The translations under genes were made by a program, and so were the position numbers. A DNA stretch of 64,000 nucleotides from Isoetes taiwanensis. Its lineage: Eukaryota; Streptophyta; Lycopodiopsida; Isoetales; Isoetaceae. The stretch covers positions 14,120,356-14,184,355 of the forward strand of contig JAJEKV010000001.1 in NCBI GenBank assembly GCA_021234155.1. Reading direction: 5' to 3'. Positions 1 through 10,370 of this stretch are shown one piece after another; position 1 is the stretch's first letter, and each line of letters starts with the position of its first letter. The notes under the pieces are model-generated. The model saw only the letters and a list, made by a program, of their open reading frames with translations. It was not told the origin of the DNA and did not search any database.

Positions 1-748
1 CTTCGTCTTAAATATAGTGCTAACAATGTGAAGAGATGCTGAAAAAATTGGTTCAATGATCTGACCTGCAAGAAGCCGACCTGTTTTTCTTCTTCTGCCT
101 CCTTTTTGTAATTCCTCCCTTCCTTCTATTTCTCCTATTAGATTGGGATCTTTGCCACGGGGATAGATTATGGGAAGCGGTGAGGCAAGCGATGGATGGA
201 TGATCGGCAAGGCATGATTCAAGGGAATGCAGATACAGAAGCGGTAGAACGTATGATTTCCGCAAACTGAGGTTTATTAGTTATTAAATACTCACGTAAC
301 TGAACAAGAAATCTTTTAACTTGTCCGATTTCCAGTAGACAAAAAATGTTTAGGGTTCTTTGAACCGTAAAAAAACGTCATGGCTTTCTCCCCCCTTTTT
401 ATTTTTTTTTAGGCTATAAAATTCATATTTTTTTCCTTGTGTGCCCATATTTCAAATGATAGCCATATAGAACAATATCTAGAACAATTGGGTATGCCAT
501 TGCCATATGTGGATGGATTCAGCAGTAGTAGTCAGGGAAATTAGAACCTTTTCTTTGTGTGCCTATTCCAAGTGATAGCCATATAGAACAATTGGGTATG
601 TCGTTGTCATGTGGAGCACAATAAATCTGGGATGGGTTCATCATAGTCAGGGAAATTAGAACAAGGAAACAGCCAGCTAACCATGTGCTGAAGGAAAGAT
701 AATCAGAGCATAGGAAAATAGCATGTTTTGGATGACTGAATGTGTTTT
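1..748. repeat. Tandem unit 1, left part (split by copia insertion)
   Basis: The first 250 bases are repeated at 27,233-27,500 and, from base 127 on, at 21,506-21,650. Bases 350-740 are repeated at 21,660-22,055. Unit 1 continues at 21,044 after the copia element. On the minus strand the segment near 130-180 reads like a 5' leader or small exon, but the frame is not preserved between copies. I see no convincing complete gene here. The unit looks like a locally duplicated, non-transposon sequence, possibly a gene remnant. Confidence 0.7.
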
Positions 749-1332
749 TATCAGAAGACCTATATATTATACAGGGATCTAAGGTTGCACAGTATATGAA
801 GGTGCAGAGACATGTGAACCTGATACTTAACCTAGGTTGCAGAAGGTGCATTATTATTGTGCATAGGGTCAGAATTCCCTAAGGTCGAAATAAGGAAATC
901 TAAGGCGTATGGTTAATGGTTCGATAAAAAGCCAGTGGTTAACCCATGATATATTTGGCGGTCAAATGCTGTTTAAACAGCTAGCAAGTGACCAAGTTAG
1001 AAACGAGAAGCTTGAGGCAAATCTGGTGCCGGATCAATTTGGATCGGTGCCGAGTAAACTAAGGATAAGAAGGATTGTAATTGTGTGATATTTTGAACTG
1101 TGAAAATTGTGCCGGATCCATAAGTTTATGGATGCCAGGGCTGTCGGGGTAAGATAGTTTATGCCAATGAATGCCGATTCATAAAATATTGCTACAGTGC
1201 TCAAATATTGTATTTCAATGGTTTAAGTTTTTCATTTGGGCTAAAGTTGTAATAAACTTTGTGTAAGATGTGATAAGAATTGAGGAAAGGAAATTAGATT
1301 TTGATTGATCTATTTCTAACCAAATTCTATCA
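749..1332 (+). repeat. Copia 5' LTR
   Basis: It matches 20,459-21,043 along its length, for example ATATTTGGCGGTCAAAT and GGTTTAAGTTTTTCATTTGG. It ends just before the primer binding site, probably at TTCTATCA. The two LTRs differ mostly where this copy has CAG or GCAG. The first bases do not show a clear TG. A purine run about 60 bp before the 3' LTR start leaves open that the first bases of this LTR are lost. Confidence 0.85.
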
Positions 1333-1333
1333 G

Positions 1334-1345
1334 TGGTATCAGAGC
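1334..1345 (+). other. Copia primer binding site (initiator-Met tRNA)
   Basis: TGGTATCAGAGC lies one base after the LTR end. It is complementary to the 3' end of plant initiator methionine tRNA, the usual primer of plant copia elements. Confidence 0.93.
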
Positions 1346-1371
1346 TATAGATCCAAATCACAGTTGCAATT

Positions 1372-2139
1372 ATGTCAAGTAGATTTGGTGCCAACTTGCT
1401 TAGTGCTGTTGAAGTATTCAAAGGTGAAGGTGGTTTCCAGATATGGAAACAAAGTATTCAGGAGGTTCTAGAGTTTGAGAACCTGTGGTATTTGATTGAT
1501 CCAAACTCAGTAAAACGTGTTGTTACTAATGTGAGTGCAGGGTTAGCCAATGCAGGAGGAGCTAGTTCTAGCTCAAGCAGAGAGGGCTCCACAGTTGGTG
1601 GAGATGTTGAGACGAGTAGAGGGAGAGAAAGTGGAAGTGCAACAATTGCAACGAGTCCTCAAGTTGATGAAGCTCTCAAGATCAAGGAAGCTCAAGCCAT
1701 CATTTGCTGCAAGGTCAGTGCTGTGATTAAACTGAAACTTAGAGGCTTAAGTCCAAGTGATATGTGGGCATATATGATTAAAAATTATGAGGCTAAGACC
1801 TCATCACAGATCGATGTGCTGGAGAAACAATTAAGGAAATTAAAATTGCACGAAAAGGATAATATCACAGATTTCCTTGATAAATTTGATTCTATCATAG
1901 CAGACTTAGAGGGAGCAGGTGTGATTTTGAATGAACAGTATCAGCTGCTGGCTATCTCAAGGGCAGTGTCACATAATGCATACTTGGCTACGTTGTTAAG
2001 GAATATAGCTAAGACTAAAGAGCAGGCAATCCAAATGATACGAACTGAGTTTGAACAAAAGCAAATAAGTCTTGAAGAGGAAGATCAAAGCACCCAGGTT
2101 TTGTACGAGGAAAGTACAAAGGAAGAAAGAAAATGTTGA
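1372..2139 (+). CDS. gag: Copia Gag (capsid part)
   Basis: This is a 255-codon open frame starting at the first ATG after the primer site. The N-terminus (about residues 14-35, FKGEGGFQIWKQSIQEVLE) fits the DUF4219-type gag start. Residues about 105-240 fit the UBN2/Retrotran_gag copia domain, with MWAYMIKNYEAKTSSQ and a charged helix rich in Lys and Glu. Gag would form the virus-like particle that packages element RNA. The frame ends at ACAAAGGAAGAAAGAAAATGTTGA, just before the zinc knuckles, which continue in another frame; a small indel therefore separates capsid from nucleocapsid. Confidence 0.88.
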   Translation: MSSRFGANLLSAVEVFKGEGGFQIWKQSIQEVLEFENLWYLIDPNSVKRVVTNVSAGLANAGGASSSSSREGSTVGGDVETSRGRESGSATIATSPQVDEALKIKEAQAIICCKVSAVIKLKLRGLSPSDMWAYMIKNYEAKTSSQIDVLEKQLRKLKLHEKDNITDFLDKFDSIIADLEGAGVILNEQYQLLAISRAVSHNAYLATLLRNIAKTKEQAIQMIRTEFEQKQISLEEEDQSTQVLYEESTKEERKC

Positions 2140-2265
2140 TGAGAATAGGACCTTGCTACATGCAATAATTATGGTCATCTTAAGGCGATCGCCCCAAGGG
2201 AAAAGGAAATCATATGTTACAATTGAAGGTAAAGGGCATTTTGCCTTCAAAATGTTCTAGTCCAA
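2140..2265 (+). pseudogene. gag: Copia nucleocapsid zinc knuckles, out of frame
   Basis: Two CCHC-like knuckles can be seen across shifted frames. The first is near 2,152-2,190 (Cys-Tyr, Cys, Gly-His-Leu). The second is near 2,213-2,260 (Cys-Tyr-Asn-Cys followed by Gly-His-Phe). Single-base indels and one lost Cys codon disrupt both. They belong to the Gag C-terminus and bind genomic RNA in this family. About 180 bases of low-complexity sequence follow before the protease. Confidence 0.6.
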
Positions 2266-2439
2266 GGGGACCGGTTTGAGGAGGAAAGGGCAGGGCCAGG
2301 GGTAACCGAGGGGGTGCAAACCTTAAAGCAAAAGGAGCAAACAAGGCAACACCTACCTTAAACTCCCTAAGGGACACAAGGTGATGAAGATGAATGTAAT
2401 GAAGATGAGGAGGTAAGTCTTTCAAAATTATGCCATCTC

Positions 2440-2512
2440 GTTCATGATGTAAATAATCATAACATGATGATTATAGATTCAGAGTCGAGGACAAAGGACA
2501 TCCTCTCCACAC
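2440..2512 (+). pseudogene. pro: Copia aspartic protease remnant
   Basis: The run ATTATAGATTCAGAGTCG reads Ile-Ile-Asp-Ser, the start of the copia protease active-site block. The Gly-Ala or Gly-Cys expected after Asp-Ser is lost by a local base change. The region lies correctly between the zinc knuckles and the GAG-pre-integrase domain. It is short, out of frame with its neighbours and not functional as read. Confidence 0.45.
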
Positions 2513-3028
2513 TTGTTAAAGAATTGTACTAAAACAAAGGGAGGACATGTTCAGCTGGGCAATGGAGATTTACAAGAGATTAAAGACTCTAGAATTCTTG
2601 AACTCTATGATTTGGATGGGAAGGCAGTCAAACTAGAAGATGTTTTGTGTGTTCCAGGATTAATTAGAAATCTGATTTCGGTCTGTCAGCTTGTAGACCT
2701 TGGTTACAAAGTGTTGTTTGAAAAATTACAATGTAAAGTGTTTTTCAACAATCAATTGAAATTTATTGGAAAAAGAGTGGACAATTTGTTTGGTTTAAGC
2801 ATTGATCAATGTCTTCCCAGTTTGAATGTTGTAACATGTGCAAATGTCAAAACCTGGCATGAGAGAATGTGTCATGTCAATTCAAAAACGGTGCAGCTTA
2901 TGTTGAAAAAGGGGCTGATCAAGGGCACTGAACTAAAGGATGAGCAATTTAAATGTGTAGGATGCCTTTTGGGCAAACACACGAGACTTCCATTTAAGAA
3001 GTCAACAAAAAGAGCAAAAGGGGCTTTG
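2513..3028 (+). CDS. pol: Copia protease end and GAG-pre-integrase domain, cut by gypsy insertion
   Basis: The open frame carries the C-terminal protease strand region (LEDVLCVPGLIRNLISV, typical of copia) and then a GAG-pre-integrase zinc domain. That domain has TWHERMCHVNSKTVQLML with its His pair and CVGCLLGKHTRLPF with its Cys pair. The frame runs into the gypsy LTR at 3,029, so the last residues of the long open frame to 3,106 are not copia. The target duplication CTTTG is 3,024-3,028, and the integrase core resumes at 16,100. Confidence 0.88.
3024..3028 (+). repeat. Target site duplication of gypsy element A (left)
   Basis: CTTTG here and at 16,095-16,099 flanks the complete element A. 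Joining the copia sequence across it restores a continuous integrase start. Confidence 0.9.
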
Positions 3029-4570
3029 TGTGACGTCCCCTACTCGTATACGGTGCACTCACCGTATACAAACAGGAGTTCTTCCCCCACACCAGCTCCA
3101 TGCTGATACAGGGCCCTCCACATATCACTGCACCCGTAACGAGTCTCAGTGGGAAGAGTGAAGGTGTCATTCTACCCCGTCTCCCTCAGGGCCTACCTAG
3201 CTGCGGAAGCGTAAACATACATGTCAGTAGCACATACATCAACATCCTGTGACCATCTCGAAGGATGGTCCTCCTCATATCTGCATAGACAAAGATCAGC
3301 ACATCACATAGGGGATCCTACCCAAGGCTCGACTCAAAGGATAACCGACGGCTTGGGTCTCGAGTTCAGTTCTTGTGCATGTAATTCATGGCAATGGAAT
3401 TGGCGGCATAAGAACATGGCATAGGGTTGTCCACTCCATCCGCCCCTCCCCTGCACACTTTGCAAGTAGGCTGAAAAGTGTTGGGACTTTGATCAGAGCA
3501 GCCGGATGCATAGCCAAGGGCTATTCCCGGGTCTCATCCTCCCGGTTCCGAGGGCGGTAGGGATCACCCCTCCAGAGATCTACATGCTAACTCAAGGTGA
3601 CTAGAGGGCCACCGCCCGTATTCGATGAACCCACCGGAAAGTGTACACCACTTCACTTATGTCGAGCCCATGCCTTTACCCCCTTTCGGTGGTAAGCCAT
3701 TAGACCTAGTCACAATGATCCCTGGTAGGCTTTACACACCGGGGGATCGCTTGAGTCGAACATGAACCTCCTTCTTAGCCGGTCCTGGCCCCTCCACCCA
3801 CAACCGTGTGGCTCTTGTACACCAGCCGAATCTACAAAGCAGTGCTAGAGAGGCTACTCTAGGAGCATCAACTACAAGCTTTAGGGCCTCTACCCCCCTT
3901 CCCAATACAAGGAGTTCACAGAGATACATCAACCCAATACATCACAGAAGAACTAAAGAACTAGATCTAATCATAGAGTTAGGTTCTTTAGTTAGTGTCC
4001 GAGATCTAAGATCTAGATAGCTGCTATGGGCAATTTAATAGTCTAAACCCTCACGATTCTATGATTAGAAGACGGTTTAAGCTATTAAATTGACCAAATA
4101 CCTGATCCTTGAGTGGCTCCTCCTGACCTGAGTTCAACCATCCTGCTGAGCTGATCGAATTCGGGGAAACTGATGGCGCATTAAGCGGCACGGGGGCGGT
4201 TTTGGCTCCTGGGGCAGCCAAAACTGAGCTCTAAAACCCTAAGGACGAAAACTAGCAAGCTAGGGTTTTCCTACCCTAAATAGACATGGGGGTTTAGGCT
4301 AGGGTTTCCAATTACCCAATTTGGCATGTGGGATAATTGGAAAGGCCCCACTTGCCTTTAGTGGCTAGGTGGCAAAATATGCCAACATGGAAAGGTGTGC
4401 CCTCATTAATGTGCACATGTGCACATTAATAATATATGAACACTCTAGTAAGTTGCCCCTAGGGCTACTTACCGGCTATCCGGCATTACCGTCAATCGGG
4501 TGGCGTGTACGTGGCGTGGCAAAGACAATGTACGCCCCGGAGCGATATCTCGTGTCTTTGGAACGTCACA
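3029..4570 (-). repeat. Element A LTR (3' LTR in element orientation)
   Basis: 1,542 bp with terminal inverted TGTGACGT/ACGTCACA. It matches 14,547-16,094 and the B/C LTRs. It holds a conserved inverted repeat at 4,031-4,092 and several AAACCCTA telo-box motifs near 4,235-4,310. It has one copy of the GTGCACATTAAT block near 4,405-4,430, which is tandemly duplicated in the B/C LTRs. Confidence 0.95.
4031..4092. other. Conserved inverted repeat inside element A LTR
   Basis: CAATTTAATAG-CTAAACC pairs with GGTTTAAGCTATTAAATTG across a loop of about 25 bases. The same stem is present at 15,548-15,609, 33,302-33,359 and 54,594-54,654. It is maintained in all four full LTRs of the family even though the loop sequence changes. 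Confidence 0.75.
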
Positions 4571-4583
4571 TTCTCCCCACCTT
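4571..4583 (-). other. Element A polypurine tract
   Basis: The minus strand reads AAGGTGGGGAGAA directly before the LTR start TGTGACG. This is the plus-strand DNA primer position for a minus-oriented element. The equivalent of copy B is 33,955-33,967. Confidence 0.8.
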
Positions 4584-5419
4584 GAAATGATCTTTGTCCG
4601 GCATGACGTGGGTCTCCCCACCTTGGGATCTTTCCTAACTTTGCACCCCGCAATCAACGTGATACCTACAATATAATCTTTATACATTTATCACGATTAC
4701 TCTAAGGTAATTACTTTTAGAACATTATTACGTTATTATATTATGGAATACTTATCAATTCATAACACCATTAACAAGTTATTCACTATGTTAAGTTAGA
4801 CAAAATTTCAACATTTCATATCTATAATTCTCGTCCGAGGTACTTTTCATTCCTTGCAACACATTCCAACAAAACTTGTGTTGCAAGTCTTGAGCTTCGA
4901 CCTCCTTGCCCTCCGGAGCTCCTCACTGGCTGCAGTCGACACTCACGTTAGTACCGATTAATTATTAATTAAAATTTTTGGTTATATGGTGACCACCCCA
5001 CCTATCTACATGAGTGCATGGCTAATCTCGGTAGGAAGAGGATGAATCTTCCATAATGGCCGTGGAGACAAAAGCCTATATGCCTATATGCCACTCATGC
5101 CTACACCTCTAGTTGCCCAACAGGAGGATATCCTTCGGCGTGGGGCGTGAAGGATGGATTCCTCCTATCAAAGCATATATGGGGCTAAAGGTGCTTTCCC
5201 TATCAATGCATTCCTTAATGACCTCTTTTCTCTCGAGGCCAGTCTCCTTAGTGGAGACCAGTAGACTTTCTAATCCTACCTTCCACTTTCGCCCAAGCGG
5301 AACGCTTGCGGTCATGCCTTCATTGACATTACACCCGCGCCCTAGAGATCACCGTAGTGGTCTCATCATGATAAATAAGATGCACCCATACCAAGCATAG
5401 GTTGCATCGCGAGATTAAT
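4584..5419 (-). other. Element A 3' untranslated region
   Basis: Between the chromodomain stop and the polypurine tract there are about 840 bases with no conserved open frame. The same noncoding sequence follows the chromodomain in copies B (33,968-34,840) and C (43,769-44,600). It carries TATATGCCTATATGCC near 5,078 and an AT-rich half near 4,680-4,820. Confidence 0.6.
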
Positions 5420-6169
5420 CTATACAAGAATTAACCTCATGGAAATCGACATGCACGAGCGATTTCTTGGAGATGACCTTGTCGTCCCATTGCTCCATAA
5501 ATTGTGGGTACCTTTTACTAAATCTTTCTTAAGTACCCACGTGGCGTCTTCCACTGGTAAGTGTTTCCACTTGACCAAATACTGGAGGAATTCTGATCTC
5601 CTCGTTTTCTTGAAAGCTTTATCAAGAATCAATTCTGGGACTATTTCCAGCTGTTCCTCCGTCATTTCCAACAACGTTGGAGTGTCCAAGACTTCGTCTG
5701 GATTTGGAGTATGCTTCTTCAACAAACTCACGTGGAAGACCTTATGAATCTTTAGGTGTGCTGGCAAATCCAACTTGTAGGATTGATTACCTACTCTCTT
5801 GATTATTCTGAAGGGTCCAGCCCACCTTGGAGCAAGCTTCTTGCAATTCCCAATCTCGAGCCGCTGCTTTACCTTGATCTTGAGCCAAACATCATCTCCA
5901 ACTTTGAACTCTCTTCTGCTTCGATGCTTATCGGCGATGCTCTTTTGTCGACTTCTTGCTGCTAGCAGATACCCTCGAACCTCTTCCACGAGCTGCTGCA
6001 TATCGGCCAACATCTGCTGCGAAACTTCTACTTTTGACACGGGGTTGTGCCAAGTGTCTGGAGTTAGGCACTGATAGCCATAATTGATCATAAATGGCGA
6101 CATTTGGGACGATTCCTGCTTGGTGCTATTGTATGCAAACTCCACCAAGTGAATAAATTCTTCCCACAT
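5420..6169 (-). CDS. pol: Element A integrase C-terminus with chromodomain
   Basis: This 249-codon open frame is the least damaged part of pol. Its N-terminal residues WEEFIHLVEFAYNST are the end of the integrase catalytic core. About residues 105-150 form the GPY/F module (LAPRWAGPFRIIKRVG, then HKVFHVSLLKKH). About residues 185-235 form a chromodomain with YLVKWKHLPVEDATWV. The Trp of the chromodomain cage is present, but the first aromatic residue and the third (Tyr in HP1) are not, as in the group II chromodomains of plant chromoviruses. The module targets integration to chromatin. It continues upstream in shifted frames at 6,170-6,700. Confidence 0.92.
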   Translation of the reverse strand: MWEEFIHLVEFAYNSTKQESSQMSPFMINYGYQCLTPDTWHNPVSKVEVSQQMLADMQQLVEEVRGYLLAARSRQKSIADKHRSRREFKVGDDVWLKIKVKQRLEIGNCKKLAPRWAGPFRIIKRVGNQSYKLDLPAHLKIHKVFHVSLLKKHTPNPDEVLDTPTLLEMTEEQLEIVPELILDKAFKKTRRSEFLQYLVKWKHLPVEDATWVLKKDLVKGTHNLWSNGTTRSSPRNRSCMSISMRLILV

Positions 6170-6740
6170 ACTTTGCTTATTCCGGACATAGTTTAAGTAG
6201 CATGTCTTCTAAGATCATGTTGGTCCGCTCCGTTTTGCCCATCCGTCTGAGGATGATACGCCGTGCTCATGGATAGCTTGGTGCGAATTGTCGCAAAGAG
6301 GTCTTGCCAAAAGGCACTCATGAACTTCGGATCTCTGTCAGATAATCTCCCTTGGCATGCCATGAAGCCTCAAGATCTCTTTGGTGAAGAGCTTTGCTGT
6401 ATCCATAGTCAGTATCACAGGGTCCCGCAAGGCACAAAATGTGCCATCTTTGACAACTTGCCACCACTACCATCAAGGCATCCTTGCCTCTCATTGTTTT
6501 TTTGGTCCTGTGATGAAATCCATGCTGATTACCTCCCACTTAGCGTTGGCGCTAATGGCTCTAATGCCCCGGAATTGAAGTCTGCTGCGCGCCGTCTGGC
6601 AGCATAGCTGACATTCCTTGATGTAGCGAAATATTTGCTTCTTCATTCTCGGCCAATAATAGCTGCGCAAGACTTTGAAATATGTTTTCATGAATCCCGA
6701 TGGCCAGCTATTGGGCTGTTGTGCGTGTCATGGAGGATCA
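6170..6740 (-). pseudogene. pol: Element A integrase zinc domain and catalytic core, frameshifted
   Basis: The zinc-binding region is read at 6,491-6,691 (LRSYYWPRMKKQIFRYIKEC, then Cys-x2-Cys) and runs into KWEVISMDFITG, which carries the first catalytic Asp of the DDE core. The rest of the core is split between at least two frames (6,318-6,539 and below). Copies B (35,390-36,110) and C (44,970-45,900) show the same order. Confidence 0.82.
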
Positions 6741-6879
6741 ACTTCCTTACACCTGATGATTAGTGCGCACAACTTGTTCTTATGGTATAACGGAGGTTGC
6801 CTTCCTTCTTATAATGCTTGAAGGCCTCCCGCTCTTTATACATTCTAGCCTCCTTAGAGGCTTGCCCATACTTCCACGA

Positions 6880-7480
6880 AATCCACATCCGTTGGCAAGG
6901 ACTCTTCAATCCTCTTACCAAAGTCGCTGGAGAAGCGTCGAAATTGCGTTACCAATGCACTCTAGTTGTCGGGGGATGCCTTGAAAGCGCATCTGCTACC
7001 ACATTGAGTTTTCCACGGCTTGTAGACTATATCAAAGTCATTATTCCTCGAGGAACTCCATCCATCTCCGGCCTCAGATTGAGGTGTGGTTAGCGTGAAT
7101 ACATATTGGAGGCCTCGATGGTCGGTATCCAATTGGAACTTCCTTCCCAAGAGGTAGTGCCTCCATATTCTTAGCATACGACAAGCGCGGCAATTCACGA
7201 TGCGTCGTTGGGTAGCAGCGTCTCCGGCGTCGTTCATCTTCACCGAAATCATAAACTACCACAGCTCTTCTTGCATAAGCCTTTTGTAGCTATCTTACTG
7301 CATCCGTTGCTGCAAACATCTTTCTCGGGTCCGGCGAGGGTTAAGGCGGGGAACATTGTTAAAGCTTCCTTCAACAATTCAAATCCTTTTGGGCTTTCTT
7401 GTGCCAATGCTCTACCCAATCTTTCACCTTCTCGCCCCTCGAATCGTTAACGGGGCTGCTATCTTAGCAAAGTTCTTCCA
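6880..7480 (-). pseudogene. pol: Element A RNase H, frameshifted
   Basis: Fragments in two frames show the gypsy RNase H end. One reads LGRKFQLDTDHRGLQYVFT and another NDFDIVYKPWKTQCGS, matching the HYLLGREF...DHRSL...YDFDIVYKPGK pattern of Ty3 elements. The region lies correctly between RT and the integrase zinc domain. Equivalent parts are 36,277-36,700 in B and 45,950-46,520 in C. Confidence 0.8.
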
Positions 7481-8290
7481 CGAACTTCCTAGTACCACCG
7501 CTAGGCCAGAAAACTTAGACCTCGTGCACATTCTTGGTAGGCCCTTTGAATCCTTTGCTTCAATCTTGGGGGGTCCGTCCGAGATGCCTTCTGCCGAGAT
7601 CACATGACCAAGGTATTCCACCTTCTCGATTGCGAAGTGGCGCCCGACAACTTGGGACCTGGCGGGTGCCTCCTCAACTTCTCTAGCACCCTTCTCAAGT
7701 GTTGCACGTGCTCTTCAAGGGATACGCTATACACCAAAATGTCATCAAAGAAAACAATCACAAAGGTGTCCAGAACTCCCTCAAGATATCGTTCATGAGC
7801 CTCATGAACGTTATGGGGCATTTGATAAAAGCGAAAGGCATCACTGTGAACTCATAATGCCCATACCAAGGCGTCTGAAGGCGGTCTTGTGGATATCCTC
7901 CTCCTTTATCCGGTATCGATGGTAACCCCCCACCTTAAGTCGATTTTGGAGAAGATCTTTGCTCCTTGAAGCTGATCCATCAAGTCGCCCGATCTTGGAA
8001 GCGCATACTTGTTCTTAATGGTGTGCTTATTCAACCTGCCTATAGTCTATGCACATCCTCAAAGATCCATCCTTCTTCTTGACAAAAAGAATGGGGCGCC
8101 TCCAAACGGCGAGACACTAGGTCTAATGAAACCCAGGTCGAGCAGCAGCTCCCGCAATCCTTCTTTAGCTCAGGCAACTCCCCAGCGTTGTCATTCTATA
8201 TGGGGCCTTGCTTGTCGGTTTTGTTCGGTTCGAGTGCTATCTGCTTTTCGACTCCCCTATAAGGAGGGAGCTGCTGATCTCATCTGGAAA
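7424..8290 (-). pseudogene. pol: Element A reverse transcriptase, frameshifted
   Basis: The catalytic block [12 protein letters not shown] with the two active-site Asp residues is open at 7,600-7,821, followed by [19 protein letters not shown]. The thumb-side GHVISAEGI block follows at 7,424-7,621. The N-terminal RT part is in other frames up to about 8,290. The polymerase would copy element RNA to DNA; as assembled it has at least three frame breaks. The matching catalytic segment is near 37,140-37,210 in B and 46,920-46,990 in C. Confidence 0.85.
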
Positions 8291-8700
8291 GAGATCGTGG
8301 AACTCATTGATCAACTTAGCTATTTGCCTCGGCAACTTAAAGCATCTTGTCTTCTTTGCTTCCTTCCAATTCCGCTCACTAATCTCAAGCTTGAAGATGT
8401 ATGCTACCTGCTCACTCTTGATGCACTTGAGCGGTAGTTTAGAAGACATACACCGCATGATGGGGACAACTTCTTTACATTGTTATCTCAATGATCTTGC
8501 GTCGGGTGTTGGGAAGGTCACCTTCCCTTTCCACAATCAATAATGGCCCCTGCTGGTCCAAGGTACTCCATACCTATTATCAAGTTAGTACTTGCCAATG
8601 CCCATTATACGCTTTGCGGATCTTAATCCACAGGCAAGTCGATGTCAAAGTTGATTCTTTTACTGCTTAGATGCGCGCTACTTGCTCCACTTGCTAAGAC
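8237..8700 (-). pseudogene. pol: Element A protease region and PR-RT linker
   Basis: Read on the minus strand, the end of the retropepsin-like domain is visible as LIIGMEYLGPAGAIIDC with the Gly-Met-x-x-Leu and Ile-Asp pattern of Ty3 proteases. The linker before RT follows and includes EFHDLFPDE. The active-site DSG/DTG triplet is not cleanly readable. Copy C shows the same linker (47,481-47,687). Confidence 0.7.
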
Positions 8701-8959
8701 AAGCGGGCCTTGGCTTTGACTTTAATGGTTTCAACTTCAACATTTGAACCGTGCGGGAGATCTTGAAGTTATGGCTACTTCAGAATCTATTAGGACTATA
8801 AATGGCTTGGCCTTGGCCTTTCCCCACTGTGGAAATTACTTTTATCTTGGCTCTCTGCTTTTCTGTATCTATTCGCGGCAAATATATGACCTCACCCTGA
8901 ATGTAGTCCCTGCGGGCCTCCTACCCGTCGTCGTCGGACGAGTGTCCCAATCTCCCAAC

Positions 8960-10216
8960 TCTGCTACGCTATTTGCACTCATGACATATGGGCCGTTCTT
9001 TGTCCTATGGCTGGCTGGAAACACACCTGAAGCAAAGCTGCTTTTCTATGCACTCTGTCTCTTTCCTTGGGCATGGCTGCGAGAAAGGATCGCCTTTGCT
9101 TTGGAGTAGTTTGACCCTTCTGTTTGTCTTTGAAGGACACACCTTCTTCTCTGCTTGTTTCCCTTGATTGCCACTATATGGGGCTCTAGCTTTTGGTCAC
9201 AGGGTTTGTTCTCGGGCTAAAACTGCACTTTGCCTTGCCTTTATCTTGAAGTATCACTGCTGTTGCCTCGCCCGCTATTAGAGGTCCCTGTCCCTTGCAA
9301 GCTTATTGCCTTGGACTCGCTTAGATACTTTCTAGGGTTTATTGCCCTTACAAGCTTGCGGATCTCCTCATTCGGACCTTCAATGTAGCTTTCCCTTGCA
9401 TGCTTCTCACCTAACTTTGGCACATCTGCCTTAGCCTCATAAATTCCTCGTGTATTTCTGTCTTGACTTGTTGCCTTCTTTGCAACTGTAGAACTGGCTG
9501 CATCATCTTTGGACTTGTGCTCTCTGGAGCGTAATGGCGGCAGAGGCTTTAGCAAACTTCTTGAACCTGCAAAGCATCCCTGCTTAAATATGAGCCTTGG
9601 CATAGCCCTTCCACCAAATCGTCTTTGCTCCCCGGGTTATTTTTTTGCCACCCCCCGCCTTTATCCTTATCCTTCATACCATAGGCATTTGCGTATTAGC
9701 TCATCTCGTCAAATGAAGCCTCTGCTTCCATGCGACTTTGTTCTAAGCTGAGAATTGCTCGAGCTTCACGGCCTTCCAAACATTTCCCAATCACGAGTCT
9801 ACTTTTCTTACGGTAGTCGGAGGTTCTTGTGTCCCTTTGTCGTCCCTCGGGTGGTTCCTCGCCTTTAGATGCGCTTCGGACTTGGTTACGCTCTTCTTCT
9901 TCCCTCGGATCCGGTCTGAATCTGAGCTTAGTCGAGTCGAGCTGGGGACCTTCCTCTCTTGCTCCTCTTCTTGTCTCTACTTGTTCTCGGTGATGCTTGC
10001 GGCCGGTTGGCGTTACCACCCGAACTGCTCACAGCGTGCGGCTAGCAAGGCCTTTATCGTTAGATTGCTCCTCATTTTGCGATATTTCTTCTTACTCATT
10101 TGTCCAAACTCTTCCAAGCAGGTTCCTTGCGAGCGTGGCACAGCTCTGTTCCCCCGTAAGTTCCCGGTTGTGTTCTCCTGGCTCAAGCCTCTAGGCTGCA
10201 TACACAAGTGGTTCAT
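8960..10216 (-). pseudogene. gag: Element A ORF3 N-terminal part: Gag-like and zinc knuckle
   Basis: ORF3 starts at the ATG ending at 10,216, in the context ATGAACCACTTGTGTATG, which is kept in copy B (39,600) and copy C (49,521). It begins with a charged, probably coiled region (EEFGQMSKKKYRK in A; TPEEEISQMRTDLEQIKAF in C). It continues as basic Arg/Glu-rich sequence. A CCHC-like knuckle (Cys-Phe-x-Cys, Pro, Cys-His-x-Cys) lies near 8,985-9,050, just before protease. At least four frames are used, so indels are numerous. By position and knuckle this is Gag fused to Pol. Confidence 0.65.
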
Positions 10217-10370
10217 ATCTGCATGGTTAGTTTTTCCTTGCTTTCTTGCATTATTTATGTTTGTTGGCATGGTTGAGGGGACACAAAATGTATCAACAAA
10301 ACATTTATAGTGCAAGAGAATGTTATATTTATATTTTATATTACACTAATACAAGAACTTGCAACTCTTG
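10217..10370 (-). promoter_or_regulatory. ORF2-ORF3 spacer with TATA-like AT tract
   Basis: Between the ORF2 stop and the ORF3 ATG is an AT-rich spacer. Its minus strand carries TAATATAAAATATAAATATA at about 10,327-10,346, roughly 115 bases before the ORF3 ATG. In copy C the equivalent is ATTATATATAATATATG near 49,635-49,655. This may be a third internal promoter; it is inferred from position and composition only. Confidence 0.4.

Noticed and set aside
3029-3106. Extension of the copia frame beyond the pre-integrase domain
   Set aside because: These codons are gypsy LTR sequence; the frame stays open by chance past the insertion point.
5439-5747. Plus-strand open frames over the chromovirus pol
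   Set aside because: They are antisense shadows of the minus-strand integrase and chromodomain frames and have no family pattern.
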